A stretch of DNA of 64,000 nt from CAZGKW01 sp964526295 (GTDB taxonomy: Bacteria; Planctomycetota; Phycisphaerae; FEN-1346), in NCBI GenBank assembly GCA_964526295.1, contig CAZGKW010000009.1, positions 1 through 64,000 of the forward strand, in the 5' to 3' direction. Positions 57,974-64,000 of the stretch are shown here, piece by piece. Below the pieces are notes generated by a model that made no database searches, had not been told where the DNA came from, and was given only the letters and a program-made list of their open reading frames with translations. Numbering within the stretch: the first letter of the stretch is position 1; every line of letters begins with the position of its first letter. The position numbers and the translations under genes are program-made.

Positions 57974-59362
57974 CTACGCCTCCGCGTCCGGCTGGTCGGT
58001 CGTTCCCTTTCCTCCGTCGGCCTCGGCGGCTTCGCGCCTCCGGCGGAGCTCGTCGAGGCGCTGCCTGATCCGGGCCTCTCGCCCGTGGTCGGTCGGTTCG
58101 TAGTACGTCGCGTCCACGCCGAGGTACTCCTGCGGCACGAACCCGCCCTCGTAGTCGTGGGCGTACTTGTAGCCTTCGCCGTGCCCCAGGGGCTTCGCCC
58201 CGCGGTAGTGGCTGTCGCGGAGGTGCCTCGGCACGGGTACGGTCCGGTTCTCCCGCACGTCCTCTCGGGCCGCCGCGATCGCCTTGTACGAGGCGTTCGA
58301 CTTCGGGGCGGCGGCGATGTAGGTGACCGCCTGGGCCAGGGGTATCTGGCACTCGGGCAGGCCCACGAACTCGGTCGCCTGCATCGCCGAGACCGCCACC
58401 ATCAGGGCCGCCGGGTCGGCGTTGCCGACATCCTCGGCCGCGCAGATGACGATCCGCCGGGCGATGAACCGCGGGTCCTCGCCCGCCTCCAGCATCCGGG
58501 CCAGCCAGTACACCGCCGCGTCGGGGTCGCTGCCGCGCATCGACTTGATGAACGCGCTGGCCACATCGTAGTGCTCGTCGCCGGTGGCGTCGTAGCGGAT
58601 GGCCTTCTGCTGGATCGATTCCTCGGCGACGGCCAGGTCGATCTCGATTCGGCCGGCCTCCTCGGGCGGCGCGGCCGGGTCGGGCGCCTGGCTGAGGACC
58701 GCCACTTCCAGGGCCGACAGGGCCCGCCGCGCGTCGCCGTCGGAGATCGTCGCCCAGTGTTCGATCGCTTCCTCGCTCACGTGAAGGTCGTACCGGCCCA
58801 GGCCCCGGTCGGCGTCCTCGATGGCACGCCGCAAGATGATACGAATCTCGTCCTCGGATAGCGGCTCGAAGCGGAAGACCTGGCTCCGCGACACCAGCGG
58901 GGCGTTCAGGGCGAAGAACGGGTTCTCCGTGGTCGCCCCGATCAGGATGATGACGCCGTTCTCCACGTCGGGCAGGAGAACGTCCTGCTGGGCCCGGTTG
59001 AAGCGGTGGACCTCATCGAGAAAGAGGACCGTCCGCCGCTTCGTCGTGACGAGGCGGCCCCGGGCCCTGTCGAGGACCTCGCGGACTTCCTTGACGCCGG
59101 CGTTGGCGGCGTTGAGCGTCTCGAAATGGGCGGAGAGGCGGCCGGCGATCACCTCGGCCAGGCTCGTCTTGCCCGTGCCGGGCGGGCCGTAGAAGACGGC
59201 CGACTGGAGCCGGTCGGCGTCGAGCATGCGGCGGAGGAGCTTGCCCGGGCCGAAGAAATGGCCCTGGCCGACGAACTCCTCCGGCGTCCGAGGCCGCATC
59301 CGGACCGCCAGCGGGGCGTGCTCCGTCAGCGCCCGCCTCTCGCTTTCGTCGAAGAGCTCCAT
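57974..59362 (-). CDS. rarA: Replication-associated recombination ATPase RarA/MgsA
   Basis: A 462-aa AAA+ clamp-loader-like ATPase acting at stalled forks. Features are LAVRMRPRTPEEFVGQGHFFGPG, Walker A YGPPGTGKTSLAEVI, Walker B RTVLFLDEVHRFNRAQQD, sensor 1 LIGATTENPFFALNAPLVSRSQVF, DGDARRALSALE, DEHYDVASAFIKSMRGSDPDAAVYWLARML, and the C-terminal PVPRHLRDSHYRGAKPLGHGEGYKYAHDYEGGFVPQEYL. The tail is charged. Its promoter is so close that the mRNA may be leaderless. Confidence 0.95.
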   Translation of the reverse strand: MELFDESERRALTEHAPLAVRMRPRTPEEFVGQGHFFGPGKLLRRMLDADRLQSAVFYGPPGTGKTSLAEVIAGRLSAHFETLNAANAGVKEVREVLDRARGRLVTTKRRTVLFLDEVHRFNRAQQDVLLPDVENGVIILIGATTENPFFALNAPLVSRSQVFRFEPLSEDEIRIILRRAIEDADRGLGRYDLHVSEEAIEHWATISDGDARRALSALEVAVLSQAPDPAAPPEEAGRIEIDLAVAEESIQQKAIRYDATGDEHYDVASAFIKSMRGSDPDAAVYWLARMLEAGEDPRFIARRIVICAAEDVGNADPAALMVAVSAMQATEFVGLPECQIPLAQAVTYIAAAPKSNASYKAIAAAREDVRENRTVPVPRHLRDSHYRGAKPLGHGEGYKYAHDYEGGFVPQEYLGVDATYYEPTDHGREARIRQRLDELRRRREAAEADGGKGTTDQPDAEA

Positions 59363-59370
59363 GGGCGGGC

Positions 59371-59400
59371 ATTATAGCCGCCGGGGGGCCGTCATGTCAC
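59371..59400 (-). promoter_or_regulatory. Promoter of rarA, close enough to give a leaderless mRNA
   Basis: On the minus strand GTGACA (59400-59395), an 18-bp spacer and a perfect TATAAT (59376-59371). Only 8 bp separate the -10 box from the A of the ATG at 59362, placing transcription start at or next to the start codon. No ribosome site is present. Confidence 0.6.
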
Positions 59401-59545
59401 GAAACGCCTGCGCGCGTGCCCATAGCATTCGCGCGGTGGGTCGCCGCACCCACCGCGCCCCCGCGGCAGGCATGGCCGCAGCGACCAGCGAAACGCGCAA
59501 CGCCTCGTGGGCAGACAGGAGGACCAGAAGAACTGGCGATCAGAG

Positions 59546-59782
59546 TCAGTAACGCTCTTCGTTGCGCATGTCGATGACCGTCCAGGAGAGCGGCTTACCC
59601 TTGACCTTGATCGATGCGCGGAATTCTGAGAGGTCCGGCAGGCCGCGCGCGGTCGCTCTCTCGACGGGCACCAGGCGAGCCACGGGCTTGCCGCGGCGGG
59701 TGCTCCAGACCCGCCTCGCAAGTCGGAAGCGCCTCTTCTCCGTTCTCTCCGCGGTCTCGGCGCCCTCGGCGTTGAGAAACAC
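59546..59782 (-). pseudogene. Phd/YefM-type antitoxin fragment fused to repeat sequence
   Basis: The last 50 residues match the C-terminal half of prevent-host-death antitoxins: STRRGKPVARLVPVE, then LPDLSEFRASIKVKGKPLS and a final MRNEERY. The normal N-terminal DNA-binding half (MxxxxVxEARxxxSELLxRV...) is missing. It is replaced by NAEGAETAERTEKRRFRLARR, translated from the GCCGAGACCGCGGAGAG repeat seen at 16598. No PIN or other toxin gene follows at 59392-59545, where a GCGCGGTGGG hairpin lies instead. It is most likely a decayed toxin-antitoxin remnant. Confidence 0.65.
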
Positions 59783-59794
59783 GGCGTCGGAAAG

Positions 59795-60646
59795 CTAATC
59801 GGCCGCCGGGAGGGGCCCGACGAAGAAGTCCGGGTGTTCCGCCCGGATAGTGCCGAGCGTGGCGCACTTGCCCGACGGCACGTGCACCAGGCCGACGGCC
59901 TTCTTCTTGTCGCACCGGAAGACGATGAAATCGTCGGAGTTGACGGCGAACCGCTGGTTGTCCCACTTGAGGCCGCGGGCCTTGAGCTTCTTGTAGACCC
60001 CGCCTTCCCACTTGAAGAGGACCATCTCCTGGTGCCCGTTCAGGTTCCGCGTCAGCCACCGGCCGTTGGGCGAGATGCTCGACGAGCAGCGGTCCGCATA
60101 CTTCGAGGTCCTGCCGCCGACCTCGATCTTGTAGAGGCCGTCGCCGGAGCGGGCGGCCAGCCGCTTGCCGTCGCGGCTGATGGCGATCTCGCCGGCGTAG
60201 TCCCGCCGGTCCTCGTGGATGAGCGTCCGCTCGCCGTCGGCGGCGCGGATGCGATAGAAGCGGTTGCCCTCCAGGTACAGGACGCAGCCGGGGTCGGGCC
60301 GGTAGGCGGCGATGGGACATCGATTGAGGTTCTTGCCTTTGGCAATGCGGCGGGCGTTCGAACCGTCGTTGGCCATGTGCCAGATCTGGCCGCTCTTCTC
60401 GATGAAGAAGATGCTCCGACCATCCGCCGACCAGCACGCGTGGGTCGCGTCGCCGTCGTAAAGCTTCTCGGGCTTCCCGCCGACCGCGCAGCGGTAGACC
60501 CCGCCGCCGGCGGCGTAGACGGCCCAGCCTGCGGGCCGGTCGTCCGGCGCCGCCGGGGCACGGGCTGGGCTGCCGAACAAAGCGATCGAACAGGCCAGGG
60601 CGGAGACGGCGATGAGGGAGGGCCCCTTCGGGCGGGACTTCTTCAT
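59795..60646 (-). CDS. Secreted TolB/WD40-like beta-propeller protein
   Basis: A 283-aa exported protein with signal peptide MKKSRPKGPSLIAVSALACS. The body consists of propeller blades of the TolB/PD40 kind: VYRCAVGGKPEKLYDGDATHACWSADGRSIFFIE, GQIWHMANDGSNARRIAKG, AGEIAISRDGKRLAARSGDGLYKIEVGG and SSSISPNGRWLTRNL. It is likely a periplasmic binding protein; partner unknown. GAAGGAGATCACCC is placed ideally before ATG 60646. Confidence 0.7.
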   Translation of the reverse strand: MKKSRPKGPSLIAVSALACSIALFGSPARAPAAPDDRPAGWAVYAAGGGVYRCAVGGKPEKLYDGDATHACWSADGRSIFFIEKSGQIWHMANDGSNARRIAKGKNLNRCPIAAYRPDPGCVLYLEGNRFYRIRAADGERTLIHEDRRDYAGEIAISRDGKRLAARSGDGLYKIEVGGRTSKYADRCSSSISPNGRWLTRNLNGHQEMVLFKWEGGVYKKLKARGLKWDNQRFAVNSDDFIVFRCDKKKAVGLVHVPSGKCATLGTIRAEHPDFFVGPLPAAD

Positions 60647-60821
60647 GGGTGATCTCCTTCCACGCCGGCGGCCGTCCGGGACGGCAGGTGCCCGTTGTCC
60701 GGTCCTGTGAACGCACGAGCGGGCCCGCGGTTCCGGTGCCTCGGGTCGCGCTTGCCCGGTACAAGCCGCCGGCGTAGAGTGAAGCGGATGCCCGACAGGA
60801 GGGGGAGGAGGAGCACCGCTC

Positions 60822-61577
60822 GTGGCGAAGCGACCGCCCAATCGCCCGGATGAGGAGGCGCCGCTGCCGATCCGGCCCGCCTTCAAGCGGGAGTTCCTCG
60901 ACTTCGAGCGCGGCATCCGGATGGCGGGGCTCGAGCCGAACGAACGGATCACCCAGATCGTCAAGGCCCACCTCGTGGCCGAGCACGGCCGGCCGTTCCT
61001 GATCGACAAGTGGGGCCGCGGCCGGTACTGGCGGTGGATCTGCTGGCTCCCGCGGGCCAACCGCGACGCGAAACCCCTTTCCTCGGGCCACAGCTTCGCC
61101 TCGGCCAAGCTCTTCGTCAGCCTGTTCCCCGGCGACCGGGAGCTGAAAGCCGGGTTCCAGGTCGAGCGGGCGAGCGTGCATCGCGGCCACGGCCCGGCCG
61201 AGGGCGTGCTCCTCCGGGAGGACTGGGACTGGCACCGGTTCGTCCGGGGCCTGCGGAAGGACTCGCCTCTCGCGGCCGAACTCGACCGCCTGATCCGCGT
61301 TGAGGAGTTCCTGGCCCGGGTGGGGGCGTTCTCCGACATGACGGTCTTCCGCGGCCCCGACTGGGGCGGCGTCCGCGCGATGCGGCAGGCCGTCCGGGCG
61401 ATGCCCGACGAGGAATGGGGCGGCGTCCAGGTCTACTACCCGTTCCCGCAGGCCGACCTGGCCGGAATGAGCGGTCCGGACATCGTGGGTGCGGTGCTCG
61501 CCGTCTTCGACGAAGTGGGCGCCGCGATGAACCGGGTGATGAGCGAGCCGGTGCTCGCCGAAAGAAGCTCGCCGTGA
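60822..61577 (+). CDS. Uncharacterised cytoplasmic protein
   Basis: A 251-aa protein with no signal peptide or membrane helix. It has a mixed sequence with many Trp and Arg (WGRGRYWRWICWLPRANRDAKP; REDWDWHRFVRGLRKDS) and a conserved-looking C-terminal VQVYYPFPQADLAGMSGPDIVGAVLAVFDEVGAAMNRVM. No family is recognised. The GTG start at 60822 has GGAGGAGGAG upstream. The next small frame overlaps its stop (GTGA), suggesting coupling. Confidence 0.55.
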   Translation: MAKRPPNRPDEEAPLPIRPAFKREFLDFERGIRMAGLEPNERITQIVKAHLVAEHGRPFLIDKWGRGRYWRWICWLPRANRDAKPLSSGHSFASAKLFVSLFPGDRELKAGFQVERASVHRGHGPAEGVLLREDWDWHRFVRGLRKDSPLAAELDRLIRVEEFLARVGAFSDMTVFRGPDWGGVRAMRQAVRAMPDEEWGGVQVYYPFPQADLAGMSGPDIVGAVLAVFDEVGAAMNRVMSEPVLAERSSP

Positions 61578-61702
61578 AAGGACGGACGGCCCCGGCGGTC
61601 CTGGCGTCGGCACTGGTTCTGCCACCGGCGACAGGCGCAGGGGCCGCCGATGGCCGCCGGATCGACGCCGCGAGCATCCGGTTCGACACCCCCGAGAAGT
61701 GA
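61574..61702 (+). pseudogene. Truncated exported-protein start (42 aa)
   Basis: GTG 61574 overlaps the previous stop and opens VKGRTAPAVLASALVLPPATGAGAA, a signal-peptide-like sequence. DGRRIDAASIRFDTPEK follows and then a stop. It reads like the first 40 residues of a secreted protein whose remainder is lost. 61703-61935 holds no gene. Confidence 0.35.
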
Positions 61703-61935
61703 GCGTCGCTCGTCTGCGAAGCCGGATCGCCCTGTGTCACGCCGCACCGCGCCCCTCTCGAGGGAGGGCCGAATAGACGCCCGTCAACCGGCGTATCACC
61801 AGAAGGAGGGGCGCGCCGCGAAACCAGGCCGCGGATGCCGGCGGCCGGGGCCAAGATTCAGTTGCGGCACAACGGGCGACGTCGATAATCGGTCCGAGCA
61901 AGCGGCGTCCCGGCACCCGCGCGAGGGAGAATGCC

Positions 61936-62757
61936 ATGGACTGGACCAGCAACCGGATGATCGCCGTCTACATCGTCGTCGGTTTCGTCGCCGCGTGCGT
62001 CATCACGTGGCTGGTGATGCGGCGGACGGTCCGGACCCGCATCCGCACCGAGCGCGAGGTCCGGGACGATCCCGACATCCACGACTGGCTGGTCATTTTC
62101 GACTGGACCCGCAAGGTCCTTTACGTGCCGACGATCGTGGTGTCGGTCGTCGCGGCGATCCTGATGGTTCTGTACGAGTCGGACCTGATCGGCGGCGAGG
62201 GCACCCCCCGGATCATCGGCGGCCTGTGGTTCGTCGTGTTCCTTCTGAACTTCGTCGTGGAGGAGTTCGCCGTCAACGTGAAGGTGGTCCTGATCGGGGC
62301 CCTGTGTCTCTTGGCGCTGTTCCTCTGGTTGCACCTGCTGGGGTGGGTCCGGCCCTTCGTCACGGTCCTGCTGGGCCTTGATATCCGCATCGGGCCGGTG
62401 GCGTATCTGGCCGTCACGGTCCTGGGCGCAACCGCCATTTTCGTGGCGTGGATCCGGGGCCTGTTCTACTACGTCGTCTTCACGCCCAACTTCATGAACA
62501 TCCAGTGGGGGCCGACCGAGTCCGGCGACCACATCGCCCGCGAGGATTTTAACACGCACATCGATACGTCCGACATCCTGGAGCGGCTGATGGGCTTCGG
62601 CCGCATCATCATCATCTTCAAGGACCAGAAGCATCCGCCCCTGACGTTCCTCGTCTGGCGGGTCGGCAAGCGGGCCAAGAAGCTCGAAGCGGTCCGCGGC
62701 AAGTTCGCCATCGACATGAATTCCCAGCTCACCGCCAGCGACATCCCCAAGCAGTAG
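61936..62757 (+). CDS. Integral membrane protein with soluble C-terminal domain
   Basis: A 273-aa protein with about six hydrophobic helices between residues 8 and 190 (YIVVGFVAACVITWLVM; VLYVPTIVVSVVAAILMVLY; IGGLWFVVFLLNFVVEEFAV; VVLIGALCLLALFLWLHLL; AYLAVTVLGATAIFVAW). The C-terminal domain DHIAREDFNTHIDTSDILERLMGFGRIIIIFKDQKHPPLTFLVWRVGKRAKKLEAVRG resembles a PH-like domain. Similar proteins of unknown role occur in planctomycetes. GAGGGAGAA precedes ATG 61936. The MFS gene begins 41 bp downstream. Confidence 0.65.
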   Translation: MDWTSNRMIAVYIVVGFVAACVITWLVMRRTVRTRIRTEREVRDDPDIHDWLVIFDWTRKVLYVPTIVVSVVAAILMVLYESDLIGGEGTPRIIGGLWFVVFLLNFVVEEFAVNVKVVLIGALCLLALFLWLHLLGWVRPFVTVLLGLDIRIGPVAYLAVTVLGATAIFVAWIRGLFYYVVFTPNFMNIQWGPTESGDHIAREDFNTHIDTSDILERLMGFGRIIIIFKDQKHPPLTFLVWRVGKRAKKLEAVRGKFAIDMNSQLTASDIPKQ

Positions 62758-62798
62758 AGGGGCGATCCGCCGCGCCTGGCGCCGCATGAGGTCCCGAC

Positions 62799-64000
62799 GT
62801 GCCGCGACTCCGACGCCTTCTCCTCATCGTCCTGACGGAGCACGTCGCGACGATCCTCATCGAGCGGGGCATCTACTTCTACACCGACGAGCGGCTCGGC
62901 TTCACGCCCACCGAGAACCTGTGGCTGGCGTTCGGGTTCGGGGTGGCCTACGTGCTCGGGGCCCTGTCGAGCCATCGCCTGGCGGTCCGATGGGGCGAGA
63001 AGCGGCTCTTTGTCGGCATTGTCGTCGCCGAGCTGGCCCTCCACGGGCTGCTCGTCGGGCTGGCGGCCCCGCCCGTCCTCGTCGCCGGGGTCCTCCTGGT
63101 GGGGGTCCTCACAGGTCTCAAATGGCCCGTGGTCGAGAGCTACGTCAGCGCCGGCCGCACGCCGACCGAGACGGCCCGCAGCGTCGGGGCGTTCAATCTG
63201 ACGTGGTCGCTCAGCGTGCCCCTGACGCTGCTCGTGGCCGGGCCGCTCATCGAACTCTGGTCGCCGGGCCTGTTCGCGCTGGCCGCGGCGATGAACGTCG
63301 TGAGCCTGGCCCTGATGGCGCCGCTTCCGGGTCGGCCGACGCACCTGCCCCACGACCATCCGGAGCGCCTGTCGGCGGTGCGGCTCCGACGCTGCGCGGG
63401 CCTTCTCATCTCGAGCCGGTGGTCGCTCCTGGCCAGCTACTCGATGATGTGGGTCCTGGCGGCTCTGATGCCGCGGATTCTGGGGGGCCTTGGCTTCAGC
63501 GTGGCCGCCGCGACGGCCCTGGCGGCGGTGCTCGACATGAGCCGCGGCGCGACCTTCGGCGTCCTCCACCGAGGATCGTGGTGGCACCATCGGAGGCGGC
63601 CCCTCGTCCTGGTGGTCTTCGGGCTGCCGCTCGGGTTCTTCGCCGTCCTGTTCGGGCGGCATCTGGCGGTCGTCCTGGCCGGCGAGGTCGTTTTCGGCAT
63701 CTCGATGGGGATTACCTATTATGCGGCCCTGTACTATGCGATGATCGTGAAGGACGCATCGGTCGAGGCGGGCGGGGGGCACGAGGGGCTCATCGGGACG
63801 GGCTTCGCCGTCGGTCCGGCGGCGGGGCTCGTCGGGCGGGCCTTGGAGCCGGTCCTCGGGAGCCTGATGCTCGGACGCCTGCTCGGCCTGGGGTCTTTGG
63901 TGCTGATCTGCGCAGTCGGGGCCCTGCGGGCCCTGCTGCGCATCGGCCCGCCCGGCGAGGAGGACGGCGCCGAGCCGCCTGCCGCAGCGGACGTCGAGCC
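62799..64000 (+). CDS. MFS-type transporter, partial at the window edge
   Basis: A membrane transporter frame open from GTG 62799 to the window end (400 codons, no stop reached). Multiple hydrophobic helices: LWLAFGFGVAYVLGALSSHRLA, VGIVVAELALHGLLVGLA, VLVAGVLLVGVLTGL, LTLLVAGPLIELW, and in the second half PLVLVVFGLPLGFFAVLFG, VVLAGEVVFGISMGITYYAALYYA and LLGLGSLVLICAVGALRALL. The loop HRLAVRWGEKRLF resembles the MFS motif A (GxLaDrxGrkxxl). The helix count and shape suit the MFS; the substrate is unknown. The last residues EEDGAEPPAAADVE are hydrophilic, so little is missing. Confidence 0.7.
   Translation, partial: MPRLRRLLLIVLTEHVATILIERGIYFYTDERLGFTPTENLWLAFGFGVAYVLGALSSHRLAVRWGEKRLFVGIVVAELALHGLLVGLAAPPVLVAGVLLVGVLTGLKWPVVESYVSAGRTPTETARSVGAFNLTWSLSVPLTLLVAGPLIELWSPGLFALAAAMNVVSLALMAPLPGRPTHLPHDHPERLSAVRLRRCAGLLISSRWSLLASYSMMWVLAALMPRILGGLGFSVAAATALAAVLDMSRGATFGVLHRGSWWHHRRRPLVLVVFGLPLGFFAVLFGRHLAVVLAGEVVFGISMGITYYAALYYAMIVKDASVEAGGGHEGLIGTGFAVGPAAGLVGRALEPVLGSLMLGRLLGLGSLVLICAVGALRALLRIGPPGEEDGAEPPAAADVE

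Overview
The window looks like chromosomal DNA of a high-GC planctomycete, probably Phycisphaerae-like and possibly from a metagenome assembly. The evidence is two secreted proteins with C-terminal PEP-CTERM sorting signals (15426-15968 and 26337-27545), many secreted or lipid-anchored proteins of unknown function, a glycerol-1-phosphate dehydrogenase, a heparinase-like polysaccharide lyase and very GC-rich third codon positions. The taxon is an inference; no rRNA lies in the window.

Layout. 1-1.6 kb is a compositionally distinct, less GC-rich patch with a small hypothetical gene and an EVE-domain/nuclease-like protein. It ends at an N-terminally truncated ROK kinase, followed by a heparinase II/III-like lyase and a secreted beta-propeller protein (1.8-7 kb). 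7.3-14.6 kb holds a PHP hydrolase, a lipoprotein, a membrane-anchored protein, an orphan corrinoid protein, an RluA/RluD pseudouridine synthase, a rubrerythrin-like protein, an RmlB dehydratase and an amidohydrolase. A tRNA-Met with a canonical promoter and terminator follows. 14.9-16.7 kb is a repeat-rich patch: two inverted copies of a 131-bp MITE-like element flank a PEP-CTERM gene and a small lipoprotein gene. Then come miaA, the glycerol-1-phosphate dehydrogenase gene, an ECF sigma operon and a dnaJ-cbpM-rnpA-yidD operon (16.8-22.8 kb).

22.8-24.7 kb is the most unusual locus. It has a retron-type reverse transcriptase, a co-transcribed HU-like DNA-binding protein with a membrane segment, and a highly structured 164-nt segment closed by a 10-bp inverted repeat. 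24.7-29.8 kb has a membrane/TPR protein, a PEP-CTERM protein and an orphan RHS fragment among dispersed repeats. 29.8-32.4 kb carries a C-terminal processing protease and tsaD. 33.2-40.6 kb is a phosphate regulon: phoB, phoR, a porin, a twice-frameshifted phoU, a Na/Pi cotransporter and a second PhoU-domain protein. Three 11-bp-periodic Pho boxes lie upstream of phoB, the porin gene and the transporter gene.

40.9-46.8 kb holds larB, nnrD and the pyruvate dehydrogenase genes for E1alpha, E1beta and a duplicated-domain E2. 46.8-50.5 kb carries small membrane and secreted proteins. 50.9-54.0 kb is the minus-strand rpsB-tsf-pyrH-frr operon, divergent from trpB-trpA (54.2-56.3 kb). The right end has a repeat-built membrane protein, rarA, an antitoxin fragment, a secreted propeller protein, two uncharacterised genes and a partial MFS transporter running off the edge.

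Several dispersed repeat families sit in the intergenic spaces: REP-like CTCTCCC hairpins, long palindromes with purine/pyrimidine arms, and the MITE. They coincide with several broken genes (ROK, RHS, esterase, antitoxin).
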